Source: Cyclobacteriaceae bacterium (GTDB lineage: Bacteria; Bacteroidota; Bacteroidia; Cytophagales; Cyclobacteriaceae). Taken from it: a stretch of 64,000 nt of DNA. Below are positions 8,450 to 18,088 of the stretch, piece after piece. Each line of letters starts with the position of its first letter. Position 1 is the stretch's first letter. The translations under genes were made by a program, and so were the position numbers. A model generated the notes under the pieces. It was not told where the DNA came from and did not search any database. It worked only from the letters and a program-made list of their open reading frames with translations. The stretch spans positions 1 through 64,000 of the forward strand of contig JAOUDZ010000018.1 of NCBI GenBank assembly GCA_029858965.1, written 5' to 3'.

Positions 8450-9070
8450 ATGAAATCTTCGTTTTCGATACTTTTTGTAGCAGCAACGTTCGCGTTGTTG
8501 AGTAACTGTGGGAGTAACAAGCAAGGCGACTCAACAGAAATTCATGATGGGCATACTGATAGCCAGATGCACAGTTCCAGTGCCTCAGCGGATGCCAACG
8601 GTTCCAAACCAGCGTTTGCGGCAGATGCAGAATTTCAAGAGCAACTTGCAAGTGTATTTACGGCCTATGTTGCACTGAAGGATGCTTTGGTGTCCTCGAA
8701 TGTTAACAAAGTAAGTGCTGAAGCTGTTGCCACGAAGCAATCGCTTGCGAAAACTGATATGAAACTCCTCTCCGGAGCAGCACACAATGACTGGATGAAT
8801 TATCTTGGGGCGATGGAGACTTCACTTAAGGAAATGGAAAACTCAGCTGATATAGAATCGCAGCGCATTGCGTTCAGCATCCTTTCCGACAATTTATACA
8901 AAAGTATAAAGGCGTATGGGCTAGGGGGCGCTACGGCGTACTACGAATTTTGCCCGATGGCATTGAACAACAAGGGTGGATTCTGGTTGAGCAGAGAAGA
9001 AGAAATTAGGAACCCGTACTTTGGTGAGAAGATGATGACTTGCGGAGAAGTCAGAGAGACGCTTCATTAA
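8450..9070 (+). CDS. DUF3347 lipoprotein, copper-resistance associated
   Basis: 206 residues with a lipoprotein signal (lipobox LLSNC at about residue 20). A His/Met/Ser-rich linker follows (HDGHTDSQMHSSS), then a helical DUF3347 domain. The C-terminus has YYEFCPMALNNKGGFW and PYFGEKMMTCGE, a Cys/Met pattern found in proteins and domains associated with Cu/Ag efflux in Bacteroidota. It is likely a periplasmic metal-binding or copper-buffering protein. It forms a close pair with the next gene (13 bases) in the copper module. Confidence 0.85.
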   Translation: MKSSFSILFVAATFALLSNCGSNKQGDSTEIHDGHTDSQMHSSSASADANGSKPAFAADAEFQEQLASVFTAYVALKDALVSSNVNKVSAEAVATKQSLAKTDMKLLSGAAHNDWMNYLGAMETSLKEMENSADIESQRIAFSILSDNLYKSIKAYGLGGATAYYEFCPMALNNKGGFWLSREEEIRNPYFGEKMMTCGEVRETLH

Positions 9071-9083
9071 TAAATGAAACCCA

Positions 9084-9740
9084 ATGAGCAAAACTTCCCG
9101 TTTGGGTATTAGGACGAAGCATCATACAATACTTCTTGCCATTACATGCGCGTTACTGCTTTTATTTGTTGTTTTTGTACCTGGTGATGATCGCACGTAT
9201 TTGTGGAGCATGGCCACCGGGTATGTAAGCATAATTTTACTGGCCGTCACGCTGCTGATCGGCCCGATCAATATTTATGCGAAAAAGCATAACCCACTTT
9301 CCTCGGATCTCAGACGAGACGCTGGTATCTGGTGCGGACTTGTAGGCCTGGCCCATATTGTGATTGGTATTCAGGTGCACATGGGAAATATCTGGCTTTA
9401 CTTTTTCAAAGCCATTGAAGGTGAGGATCGTTTTGTATTTCGCCAGGATATTTTTGGATCTGCAAACTATGTAGGATTGTTTGCAGGCTTGATTCTGCTG
9501 GCCCTTCTCGTCCTGTCAAACGATGTGTCACTGGAATGGCTTAAAGCAAAACGCTGGAAGAATCTTCAGCGGTTGAATTATATGCTGTTTCTACTGATTA
9601 TAATCCATGGTATATTGTATCAGATAATTGAAAAACGTTCCGCAACCATCGTCCTGTTATTTGTTATCATCATGCTTATACCGCTTGTTGGGCAGTCAAC
9701 TGGATTTTTCATCACAAAAGAATCATCAAAGAAAAGATAA
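9084..9740 (+). CDS. ferric reductase-like / MsrQ-like integral membrane protein
   Basis: 218 residues with about six membrane segments. Histidines at helix positions expected for a b-type heme site are visible in GLAHIVIGIQVHMGN and in LLIIIHGILYQ, with the family-like RRDAGIWCGLVGLAH and WKNLQRLNYMLF segments. Such proteins pass electrons across the membrane; relatives reduce metals or feed a periplasmic methionine sulfoxide reductase. It follows the DUF3347 lipoprotein after 13 bases, so a role in copper redox handling or repair of copper-oxidised proteins is plausible. No FAD/NAD domain is present. Confidence 0.75.
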   Translation: MSKTSRLGIRTKHHTILLAITCALLLLFVVFVPGDDRTYLWSMATGYVSIILLAVTLLIGPINIYAKKHNPLSSDLRRDAGIWCGLVGLAHIVIGIQVHMGNIWLYFFKAIEGEDRFVFRQDIFGSANYVGLFAGLILLALLVLSNDVSLEWLKAKRWKNLQRLNYMLFLLIIIHGILYQIIEKRSATIVLLFVIIMLIPLVGQSTGFFITKESSKKR

Positions 9741-9918
9741 TCCATGGCTGGTTGAACGGATGATGTCTCAAAGCACGGCTTAAGAGAATGGTAAAAGTCA
9801 GTTTTTATTCAAAGTCGGCACGAGCCTTGCATTTAGATTGCCAAAAGTATTTGAATGGGTAAAATAGTTGCGAAATAGCGTTTCTATTACCAATTTATGC
9901 CGCAAACACAGCTTTATC

Positions 9919-11340
9919 ATGAAAAAATTGCTTCTGTTATTGTTATCGGTTACGTGCACGGCAGGTGCTCAACAACTATTGGTTCCACCCTATCTTCAGC
10001 CCGGCAATTCACCGGCACTTACCAAAGAGCAAAAAGTGCTGATCTGGCAAACTGACAGTGTCCCGGGATCTTTTAAAGTTGAGTATGGACAAGGCTCAAA
10101 TTTTGAGGATATACAGAAAGTCTCAACTGCGAAAATTTCATCAGTTCAGTTGAGGATAGATAACAAGACTACCGTTCTTTACCGTGCGCAGCTTTCCAGA
10201 GTGACATTCGACAATGAATACGTATATCGTGTAACACTCAACGGGAACCCAGTTGCAACCAAATCCTTTAATTCGCGAACTAAGAAACCGCAGACTCGTT
10301 TTGTGGTATTTGGCGACTGTGGGGCAGGCACTCCCCAGCAGGCAAAAATCGCATACCAGGTCTACAACCAAAAACCCCAGTTTGTCTTAATCACTGGAGA
10401 CAATGTGTATTCTGACGGGCTTGGACGTGAATATTTAAGGAATTTTTTCCCTTATTACCTTGCACCTGAAGCCGATTCATTGAAAGGAGCACCCTTGATG
10501 AGTTCTGTCCCTTTTTATACTATGCTGGGGAATCACGATGTGCATGGCACCGATCTTGACAAGACACCAGACGGGCTTGCCTATTTCTACTATGCCGATT
10601 TGCCGTTAAATGCACCGGTTACGGAACTAACCATCAAAGCCACTGGAAGTCCCGAGCGGGTCAAGGATTTCAACAAAAATACAGACAACAGATTTCCAGA
10701 AATAGCTAACTACTCCTTTGATTACGGTAATGTGCATATTGCCTGCCTGGATGCCAATATGTATACCAATCCACTTGATCCTACTTTGATGGCCTGGCTT
10801 CAGAACGACATGAAAACCAGCAGGGCTGACTGGAAAATTGTTGCGTTCCACCATCCCGGTTTTAACACGGCTAATACCCATTATGATGACCAGCTCATGC
10901 GACTTTGCTCACCGCAGTTTGAATCCATGGGCGTAGATCTAGTGTTCTCAGGGCACGTACACAACTACCAGCGAAGCAAGCCGTTGATATTCTCACCCAA
11001 GAAAAACGAAGATCACACCCTATATATCATAACACCTGAAGGAAGGGTTGATGGCGAGTTTGAACTGGATGAACAATTCGACGGAAAAACGAATACTAAG
11101 CCAAAAGGGATCATATACATCGTTACAGGTGCCGGAGGCGCTACGCTTTACGATCCGGGCCTATCGGGCAACCCTGATTTGTGGAAACATGATCTCCCGG
11201 GAAACTGGGTACCGTTTACTGCGAAGTTAATTGCTGATGTACACTCTTTTACGTTGATTGAGACAGAGCAAAAAAAATTAACATTGAAGCAGGTAAATGA
11301 ATCCGGGAAAGTTTTGGATGAAATAACAGTTACCAAGTGA
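9919..11340 (+). CDS. exported metallophosphoesterase, purple acid phosphatase-like
   Basis: 473 residues from ATG 9919, whose product begins MKKLLLLLLSVTCTAGAQ, a clear signal peptide. An N-terminal fibronectin-like domain is followed by a calcineurin-like core with all metal motifs: FGDCG, GDNVY, GNHD, AFHHPG, and GHVHNYQR. The GDxxY and GHxHxYxR forms are typical of purple acid phosphatases, which hydrolyse phosphate monoesters with a di-metal centre. Expected location is the periplasm or cell surface. It appears monocistronic. Confidence 0.9.
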   Translation: MKKLLLLLLSVTCTAGAQQLLVPPYLQPGNSPALTKEQKVLIWQTDSVPGSFKVEYGQGSNFEDIQKVSTAKISSVQLRIDNKTTVLYRAQLSRVTFDNEYVYRVTLNGNPVATKSFNSRTKKPQTRFVVFGDCGAGTPQQAKIAYQVYNQKPQFVLITGDNVYSDGLGREYLRNFFPYYLAPEADSLKGAPLMSSVPFYTMLGNHDVHGTDLDKTPDGLAYFYYADLPLNAPVTELTIKATGSPERVKDFNKNTDNRFPEIANYSFDYGNVHIACLDANMYTNPLDPTLMAWLQNDMKTSRADWKIVAFHHPGFNTANTHYDDQLMRLCSPQFESMGVDLVFSGHVHNYQRSKPLIFSPKKNEDHTLYIITPEGRVDGEFELDEQFDGKTNTKPKGIIYIVTGAGGATLYDPGLSGNPDLWKHDLPGNWVPFTAKLIADVHSFTLIETEQKKLTLKQVNESGKVLDEITVTK

Positions 11341-11546
11341 TCTGTAATTTGCTGAAATAGCAGAACTAAATCCTGAACAAACATAGCGGATTGAAACCCC
11401 GCAGCCAGGGTCAGGTATTTCTAGCTACAAAAAGGAACGCATCTGAAGTAAATAATAATGGAAATATCCTGTTTCGCTGATATAGATCGTATCCTTTTTC
11501 GTAGTCGATAGGGTAGTTTTGTCTTTCTTTCGAGCAACATTGTATT

Positions 11547-12470
11547 ATGAATCTCCAACAACTGGAGTATATCCTCGCCCTGGATATACACCGCAACCAT
11601 GTGAAAGCAGCCGAGCATTGTCATGTTACGCAGCCTACTTTGAGTATGATGGTGAAGAAGCTTGAAGGTGAACTCGGAGTAAAGATTTTTGATAAAAGTC
11701 AACCACTGAAACCAACGCCTTCCGGTGAATTGATTATTTCCCGTGCGCGGCAAATTCTTCAGGAAATAAAAAATTTGAAGGAGTTTATCCGGAATGAGAA
11801 GGATTCCATTGAAGGCGAATTCAGGCTTGGGATAATTCCCACACTTGCCCCGTATTTACTTCCCAGGTTTTTGAATGAGTTTCTTGATGACCATCCCGGT
11901 ACCTCGTTTACCGTCATGGAGCTTCAGACGCAAGACATTATCCGATATTTAAAAACGAATCGATTAGACCTGGCCATATTGGTTACGCCAATCGATGACA
12001 AGGAGATCCGCGAGATTCCTGTTTTCTATGAACCTATCCTCTTGTACACTTCTGAGAAGTTGAAATATTATTTGCAAAATAAGATAAGCCTGAAGTCACT
12101 TACCTATGATAATCTATTAATGCTGGAGGAGGGTCATTGCTTCCGGGGTCAGGTAGAGAATCTTTGTTCCGGAAAGGGTAAGAAAAAGCATCACCACCAG
12201 CTTAACTATCAGAGTGGTTCGTTCGAAACCCTGAAAGCAATGGTGGATAACAACTATGGATACACATTGATCCCGGAGCTCTCTGTTAACGTGAAAAGCA
12301 AGCATGTAAAGCATTTTATATCACCTGAACCTGTACGCGAGGTGAGCCTTGCCGTGCACAACGGTTTTTTGAAAGAAATGCTTCTCATTAAACTGCGCAA
12401 TGCTATACTGAAATCGATACCTGCGCATTTTAAAAAGAACGATAAATATGTGAGAATCAGGTGGGACTAA
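11547..12470 (+). CDS. oxyR: LysR-type hydrogen peroxide sensor
   Basis: 307 residues. N-terminal winged helix-turn-helix (NHVKAAEHCHVTQPTLSMMVKKLE) and a substrate-binding-type domain. The segment LLMLEEGHCFRGQVENLC matches the OxyR redox pair, with Cys198 and Cys207 placed like Cys199/Cys208 in Escherichia coli, and LETL/LIPELSV-like segments follow. It should activate peroxide defence genes when the disulfide forms. A TAGTTTTG element at 11514-11521 matches the Bacteroidota -7 consensus, 25 bases before the start. No katE/ahpC lies beside it, so its targets are elsewhere. Confidence 0.92.
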   Translation: MNLQQLEYILALDIHRNHVKAAEHCHVTQPTLSMMVKKLEGELGVKIFDKSQPLKPTPSGELIISRARQILQEIKNLKEFIRNEKDSIEGEFRLGIIPTLAPYLLPRFLNEFLDDHPGTSFTVMELQTQDIIRYLKTNRLDLAILVTPIDDKEIREIPVFYEPILLYTSEKLKYYLQNKISLKSLTYDNLLMLEEGHCFRGQVENLCSGKGKKKHHHQLNYQSGSFETLKAMVDNNYGYTLIPELSVNVKSKHVKHFISPEPVREVSLAVHNGFLKEMLLIKLRNAILKSIPAHFKKNDKYVRIRWD

Positions 12471-12575
12471 GCATGGAGGAATTGAAGGAAAGGCATTTTT
12501 ATTTTTAGCGCTAATCCTAAACTTTGTTTATGAGTTTCTGGATGCGATAATGTTGTGGCAAATGGATAGACATCA

Positions 12576-13253
12576 TTATTCAGAACTTTTGAAGTGATTG
12601 CACAAACCTTCTATCAATAAGAACTGTGCGAGGATATATGAACTCATGATCAAAACGCTTGCTTGGGGTACAGGCATTAGAAATTTATTTAGAGCCAAAA
12701 TAGAATCAGAAACCATAAATAGGATTGCGCCCCCAAAGACCATCCAGAAGCTGGCAGTTGTTGTGCGACCGTAGCGGAAGAGCGCATTTAGCACCATTAG
12801 CGCGAGTACCAGGGCGTAAACAATTACCGGTAATTTTAGTACCCCTAATACAGGATATAGGATCACAACCAATCCTGATCCGGCAAGAATGATGGGAAAC
12901 GCAAAGCGTATTTTCTGAATGCCCTGCAATCCGTCCACGACTAATTTATGCTGGTGTTGGCGGTATGCCATGATGTAAAAGATATGTGCGCTCAAAAATG
13001 TCAGTAAACCTATAACAAAGGAAAGCTGATGCGCCGATTCAAACATTAATGCAATATCCCCGGTAAATGAAAATAGAATTGCCAGCGCAACACTTGTAGA
13101 TCGGGTGTTTGCATCGTGGCGAAAATAATAGACCGCAAGTGTAATCATGATCATTGGTTTGCAGATCCAATGAAGTGCTTCAGCCCCAACGACGCCCGAT
13201 ACAATTTCGCCCATTGAGACGAAAACAAATAGAACAAGGATTATCTTTTTCAT
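12576..13253 (-). CDS. YhhN/TMEM86 family membrane protein, lysoplasmalogenase-like
   Basis: 225 residues from ATG 13253, with about eight predicted membrane helices and family segments ALAILFSFTGDIALMFE and GLLTFLSAHIFYIMAY; the conserved Asp and His of this family are visible there. Eukaryotic TMEM86 members cleave the vinyl ether bond of lysoplasmalogen; the bacterial substrate is uncertain. Its start overlaps the stop of the upstream MFS gene by four bases (ATGA), indicating translational coupling. Confidence 0.85.
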   Translation of the reverse strand: MKKIILVLFVFVSMGEIVSGVVGAEALHWICKPMIMITLAVYYFRHDANTRSTSVALAILFSFTGDIALMFESAHQLSFVIGLLTFLSAHIFYIMAYRQHQHKLVVDGLQGIQKIRFAFPIILAGSGLVVILYPVLGVLKLPVIVYALVLALMVLNALFRYGRTTTASFWMVFGGAILFMVSDSILALNKFLMPVPQASVLIMSSYILAQFLLIEGLCNHFKSSE

Positions 13254-14419
13254 GAGGATGTCATTGGCAAATAACGCCTGACCAGTAAATATAAAAAGGC
13301 CACAGCGGCTACCATGCAGCATATTCCGAAAGTCAAACTCAAGCGTGAAGGATCATTTCCATAAATCAGGCCTGAAGTAAACGCTCCAAAGCCTATACCG
13401 AACTCCATAAAAATATACAGAGAAGCAACACCGCGTCCTTTGTTCTGCGGGTCACTTAAATCTGTTGCCCAGGCTATCAACGTGGGCGATGTGACCCCTT
13501 GCGCCAAACCATACAATGACATTCCAACAATGAGATGTAATGGTGTTTGCGAAAATGCCATGATCATAATGGATATAATAATAAACATTGCGGAAATCCG
13601 CAGCACCGTCTCCCGCCCCCAGCGGTCGGATGCTTTCCCGCCAATTAACCTAATGAGTAGGGAGGCCACGGTCATATAGGTAAACAACAGACCTTTGTTT
13701 CTTATGCCAACGTACTCACCAAAATCCGGAATCAGGGTAAGCACTGTGCCATAGGCGTATACCAGAAAGACCATCACCAGGCAAGGGGCGAGGACCCTGG
13801 AGTCAAACAGATCAGCTTTCTTCACTTTTAGCAGGCCTATGCCAAATGCGTGATTTTGAGTAAGGGTTTCTTTTATTCCGATCAGTACCAAAACAGAGAT
13901 CAGTCCAAAAGCTGAAGAACAATAGAAAACTGAACTCAGTCCAAACTGGTTGGCTAACGTACCGCCTATCGCCGGACCGCTGGCCATGCCAAGGGAACCT
14001 GCAGTGCCAAACAATCCCATGGCTTCCCCCCTGCGTTCGGCCGGAATAATATCGGATAAATAGGCCGCCGTTCCAGTAGGTGTAAATCCCGTGGAAAATC
14101 CATGCAACAATCGTAGTAACAGAAATCCTGTGACTGTAGACAGGATCGGATAAACAAGACTGCAAAGAAAGCACACAATGGATCCGAACATGATGACAGG
14201 TACCCGGCCGACTTTGTCTGCAAGTTTACCACTGAAAGGACGAGACAACAACGCGGTAACAGTAAAAAGGGAAATGATAAGTCCCTTGTATTCAGGACCA
14301 CCTAAACTGGTAAGGTATTCCGGCAACTCGGGGATTAGCATGTTGAAGCTTGCAAAGAATAGCAGAGAGCTAATGCAAAGCAGCCAGAATTGAGTGGTGT
14401 AGATTCTTTGAGGCGTCAA
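13250..14419 (-). CDS. MFS transporter
   Basis: 389 residues with twelve predicted membrane helices. MFS signature segments are present: GKLADKVGRVPVI in loop 2-3, and the weaker second-half copy GGKASDRWGRETVL. Loop 4-5 reads RLLHGFSTGFTPTG, similar to drug/H+ antiporters of the 12-helix class. The substrate cannot be assigned. The lysoplasmalogenase-like gene overlaps its 3' end. Confidence 0.9.
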   Translation of the reverse strand: MTPQRIYTTQFWLLCISSLLFFASFNMLIPELPEYLTSLGGPEYKGLIISLFTVTALLSRPFSGKLADKVGRVPVIMFGSIVCFLCSLVYPILSTVTGFLLLRLLHGFSTGFTPTGTAAYLSDIIPAERRGEAMGLFGTAGSLGMASGPAIGGTLANQFGLSSVFYCSSAFGLISVLVLIGIKETLTQNHAFGIGLLKVKKADLFDSRVLAPCLVMVFLVYAYGTVLTLIPDFGEYVGIRNKGLLFTYMTVASLLIRLIGGKASDRWGRETVLRISAMFIIISIMIMAFSQTPLHLIVGMSLYGLAQGVTSPTLIAWATDLSDPQNKGRGVASLYIFMEFGIGFGAFTSGLIYGNDPSRLSLTFGICCMVAAVAFLYLLVRRYLPMTSS

Positions 14420-14474
14420 TCTTTTCTGGCTCTATTTTTTCTGCAAACCCATTGGCTACAGGAAGTCCAATACA

Positions 14475-15573
14475 TCATGTTTGTTGTGATTTTTCCTGTG
14501 CTCCCAGCAAAAATGCTTTGATGAAGTCATCTAAATCTCCATCCAATACATTTTGGGCATCAAAGCGCTCTACACCTGTGCGGGCATCTTTCACAAGCTT
14601 GTAGGGGTGCAGCACGTAGTTTCTGATCTGAGATCCAAAATCAATTTTCATTTTTCCGGCCTCAATTTTGTCGCGAGCGGCATTGCGTTTTTCCATCTCT
14701 CGTTGATAGAGCTTGGATTTCAACATCTGCATCGCACGTTCCCGGTTAGCATGTTGCGAGCGCTCCACCTGGCAAACAATAACTATGCCGCTGGGTTTAT
14801 GCGTGAGTTGCACCTTAGTTTCGACTTTGTTTACGTTTTGGCCTCCTGCCCCACCAGATCGTGATGTCTGAATTTCAATGTCTGCTGGGTTAACTTCAAT
14901 CTCAATGGAGTTGTCGACTTTGGGATAGACAAATATGGACGCGAAAGAAGTATGCCTGCGCTGGTTGGAGTCGAACGGCGAGATACGGACAAGGCGGTGA
15001 ACACCAATTTCAGATTTCAACTTTCCATAGGCAAACGGACCATCTATCTCCAATGTGGCTGATTTGATACCGGCAACATCACCGGATTGATAGTCAATCT
15101 GTGAAACCTTGTAGCCCTTCTGCTCTCCCCACATGATGTACATGCGGTTTAACATTTCCGCCCAGTCCTGACTTTCCGTTCCGCCTGCACCTGGATTGAT
15201 TTCGATAACCGCGCTGAGCTGATCCTCTTCTTTGCTGAGCATTTTTTTGAACTCCAACTCCTCTATCGCTTTCTCGGCACGCCCATATTCCTGGTCCAGC
15301 TCTTCTTCTCCCACATCGCCTGCCTCATGGAATTCATATAGCACTTCCAGGTCGTCCATTCTTTTGGCGACGTCATCAAAGGCGTCCGTCCACACTTTCT
15401 TTGTGCGAACATTCTTCAGGATGATCTCTGCTTCTTTTGGATTGTTCCAGAAATCAGCTTGATGCGTAATCAGTTCTTCGTCTTTTATTTCAAGGATCTT
15501 ACGATCGTAGTCAAAGATACCCCCTCAAGGCACTAACGCGAGCCTTCAAATCTTTCAATTGATCTGTTGTCAT
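14475..15573 (-). CDS. prfB: peptide chain release factor 2, with programmed +1 frameshift
   Basis: RF2 ends translation at UGA and UAA. The gene starts at ATG 15573 ([20 protein letters not shown]), meets an in-frame TGA at 15513-15511, and continues in the +1 frame as [14 protein letters not shown] through to 14475. Joining 15573-15514 to 15512-14475 gives 365 residues, the standard RF2 length. The core contains the peptidyl-hydrolysis motif GGQ ([11 protein letters not shown]) and the stop-recognition segment SPF ([13 protein letters not shown]). Calling only the long downstream frame (start 15395) would drop the first 59 residues. Confidence 0.96.
15510..15525 (-). promoter_or_regulatory. 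RF2 programmed frameshift site
   Basis: The minus strand reads AGGGGGTATCTTTGAC: an internal Shine-Dalgarno-like AGGGGG, a three-base spacer, the CTT slippery codon, and the poor stop context TGAC. It appears identical to the classic Escherichia coli prfB site. Low RF2 levels slow termination at TGA and favour the +1 shift, giving autoregulation. Confidence 0.95.
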
Positions 15574-15636
15574 GTGAACTAAATTTTCGGCTAAAGTAAT
15601 TATTTCTTACAAACTAATTTCAGGAAATATACGGTG

Positions 15637-16158
15637 TCAAAAGTGGTCAAGCTCCCGCTGGTAAAACAGGGAACCCTCCTGGACAGTCAGCAACCGGTAT
15701 TTGCGGCCAATACGCTGCGATTTTTTTTTGATCAGCATCAGGGGAAGCCCCACCGCAACCATTGCCACAGACGTCGTTGCGACGTTTTCATTTATGCTGC
15801 CTTCGTGACCCTTGATAACGAGTTCATTGAATTGGTCCACCAGAAAATAGCCAACACCTCCAATGACAAGGAAGGTACCCACTACATTTGCAAAAGTGGA
15901 TCGTTTGAAATAGATTTTGTCAATCCTGTGAAACGGCACAATATCTTTATGAACCATCACTGCGGTATCAAAAAGGTTATTGATATAGCTAGTACGAATA
16001 GCTTTGCTGTTCTTCACCGTGAAAATAATTTCGTCGCCCGGATAAAGCCGCAACAATACTTTTTCATTTTTGAGCAGTACCAGTTGCTTTTGCCCCCGTG
16101 CGAGGGGGACAACAACGAATATTAACAGCAACAGGGAGTACCCAAAAGTTCTATTCAC
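15637..16158 (-). CDS. exported membrane protein of unknown function
   Basis: 173 residues with an N-terminal signal peptide or anchor (SLLLLIFVVVPLARG), a beta-rich middle (LLRLYPGDEIIFTVKN, DTAVMVHKDIVPFHRIDKIYF) and two late hydrophobic segments (FLVIGGVGYFLVDQF, TTSVAMVAVGLPLML) followed by a basic tail. The region before the membrane helices resembles a small beta domain. I recognise no named family. Its 3' end lies 63 bases from the prfB start on the same strand. Confidence 0.7.
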   Translation of the reverse strand: MNRTFGYSLLLLIFVVVPLARGQKQLVLLKNEKVLLRLYPGDEIIFTVKNSKAIRTSYINNLFDTAVMVHKDIVPFHRIDKIYFKRSTFANVVGTFLVIGGVGYFLVDQFNELVIKGHEGSINENVATTSVAMVAVGLPLMLIKKKSQRIGRKYRLLTVQEGSLFYQRELDHF

Positions 16159-16244
16159 CGGCTACGATTTCGAATAAATGTAAAAATATTGGAGAACAAT
16201 CGTAAGTCCCAATGCAATGGTACCATCACATTTTTGTGCTATTC

Positions 16245-17333
16245 TTACATGCTTACCACCCAATTGAAAGGATCGGGAAGGATGCCCCGTTTTATCCCCT
16301 CTAACTCATCATAGATTTTACCTGCTAAACCTTTCTCCTCGGCATTTTGCAAAAGATAATCTTTTCCTTCCCAGCCAATGCACTGAATGCGCGCGATGGT
16401 AGCTGCAGTACCCACACCAAACGCCTCCTTCACTGTTCCTTTCATTATTCCACTTATTAATTCTTTTACGCTGATTTTTCGCTCTTCAACCTTCCATCTC
16501 CAATGACGGGCCAGGGCAAGAACGCTGTCGCGTGTAATACCCGCTAAAATTGAATCACTCAGCGGCGGAGTAACCAAAGTGTCTTCAAAAACGAACATAA
16601 CGTTCATGGTACCTGATTCTTCAATGTACGCGTGTTTTTTTGCGTCAGTCCAGAGCAGTTGGTGGTAGCCTTGGTCCTGCGCGAGCTTTGAAGGATAAAT
16701 CGCCCCTCCATAATTTCCTGCCGCCTTGGCGAATCCTGTGCCTCCTGCTACGGCGCGCGTATAATGGGTTTCTATCTTCACCCGCAGAGGAGCGGCATAA
16801 TACGCACCGGCCGGAGAAGTTATGATCATAAAGGTAAAGTTCTGTGAAGGGCGAATCCCGATATACTCGTCTGCTGAAAAAAGAAATGGACGAATGTACA
16901 AGGAACTTGCTGGTCCGGTTGGTATCCACGCCCGATCAATATTAAGCAACGCAGCCAATCCTTTCATGAATATCTCCGATGGAACTTTCGCAAGGGCCAT
17001 CCTTTGTGCCGAAATATTCAATCTATTCCAGTTGTCGTGCGGCCGAAAAACAAGTGTATCTCCATTTTGTCCCCAGTAGGCCTTCATTCCTTCAAAAATG
17101 GTTTGCCCGTAATGAAGTGCCGGACTGGCAGGACTGATGGGCACATGTCCAAAAGGTATGATTCGCAAATTTTCCCATTCGCCCTTCTTGCAATCTGCGA
17201 TGAACATGTGATCGGTAAAAACTCTGCCGAAAGGGATGTCCTTCAGTTCTGTTTTGGGGAGCCTTGAATTTGCCACCCGATCAATATCAATTTCTAACAC
17301 GCCTTCCATTTCTTGAGGATTTTCCAATGGCAA
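16245..17333 (-). CDS. ilvE: branched-chain amino acid aminotransferase
   Basis: 362 residues, fold-type IV PLP aminotransferase of the longer BCAT class. It interconverts Leu, Ile and Val with their 2-oxo acids. The PLP lysine lies in NYGGAIYPSKLAQDQGY. The substrate-loop segment EESGTMNVMFVFED and the phosphate-binding region LAGITRDSVLALA are typical, as is GTAATI near the C-terminus. It is the only amino-acid biosynthesis gene in this part and appears to stand alone. Confidence 0.93.
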   Translation of the reverse strand: MPLENPQEMEGVLEIDIDRVANSRLPKTELKDIPFGRVFTDHMFIADCKKGEWENLRIIPFGHVPISPASPALHYGQTIFEGMKAYWGQNGDTLVFRPHDNWNRLNISAQRMALAKVPSEIFMKGLAALLNIDRAWIPTGPASSLYIRPFLFSADEYIGIRPSQNFTFMIITSPAGAYYAAPLRVKIETHYTRAVAGGTGFAKAAGNYGGAIYPSKLAQDQGYHQLLWTDAKKHAYIEESGTMNVMFVFEDTLVTPPLSDSILAGITRDSVLALARHWRWKVEERKISVKELISGIMKGTVKEAFGVGTAATIARIQCIGWEGKDYLLQNAEEKGLAGKIYDELEGIKRGILPDPFNWVVSM

Positions 17334-17401
17334 GGTACTGCTTATTTATGAGGAAGGCTAACAACTGTTAGTGAAGAATATTTTGCACAAGGGCATAGAT
17401 A

Positions 17402-17953
17402 TCAGTCTTTCTTGGGTCGCCAGGGGATTTCGTTAACGCCTAGCTCGATCGACATCTTGCGGCCCAGGACGAACAAATAATCCGAAAGCCGGTTGAGATA
17501 TTTAATGACGAGTGGTTCAATTTTATTTTGTGCATTGAGCGCAATGCTTAGTCGTTCTGCCCGTCTGCAAACTGTTCGGGCCACATGACAATGTGAGACA
17601 GACTGATGTCCGCCTGGTAAGACGAAGAATTTTATAGGTGGAAGATCTTGATCCAATGTATCCATTTCCTGCTCCAGGAACAGAATATCATCGTCTGACA
17701 ATGATGGTATTTTCAATTTTGTATTTTCAGGCTCAGTGGCCAGGATTGATCCGATTGTAAAAAGTTTGTTTTGAATTTCAACCAAAACGCCGGTCCTGCC
17801 GTGATTCACTTCCTGATCGCGCACCAATCCAATAAAGGCGTTTAATTCATCCACCGTTCCATAGGTTTCAATTCGAAGATCTGCTTTGGAAACACGCTTA
17901 CCGCCAAAAAGTGAAGTGGTACCGTCATCACCGGTTTTGGTGTATATTTTCAT
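17402..17953 (-). CDS. cob(I)alamin adenosyltransferase, PduO type
   Basis: 183 residues from ATG 17953 (MKIYTKTGDDGTTSLFGG), the usual family start; a longer frame adds only seven residues. The ATP-binding N-terminal motif TKTGDDGTTSLFGGKRV, the RIETYGTVDELNAFIG segment and the C-terminal CRRAERLS and LNRLSDYLFVLGR motifs are all present. It transfers the adenosyl group of ATP to Co(I) corrinoid to make coenzyme B12. Confidence 0.93.
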   Translation of the reverse strand: MKIYTKTGDDGTTSLFGGKRVSKADLRIETYGTVDELNAFIGLVRDQEVNHGRTGVLVEIQNKLFTIGSILATEPENTKLKIPSLSDDDILFLEQEMDTLDQDLPPIKFFVLPGGHQSVSHCHVARTVCRRAERLSIALNAQNKIEPLVIKYLNRLSDYLFVLGRKMSIELGVNEIPWRPKKD

Positions 17954-18088
17954 TGGTATAAAAGTGTATGGCAATTCAAGTTATAGCTTGATAGATGCAA
18001 TTGCAATTAATAAATCCTACGGCTATATAACAGCAGAAGGCGCGCTTTGTTAGGGTTCGTATGAAATCGAAATTTCAGCAGTAATTAT

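Noticed and set aside
14475-15395. RF2 as a shorter gene starting at 15395
   Set aside because: The frameshift signal and the upstream 20-codon segment give a full-length 365-residue RF2.
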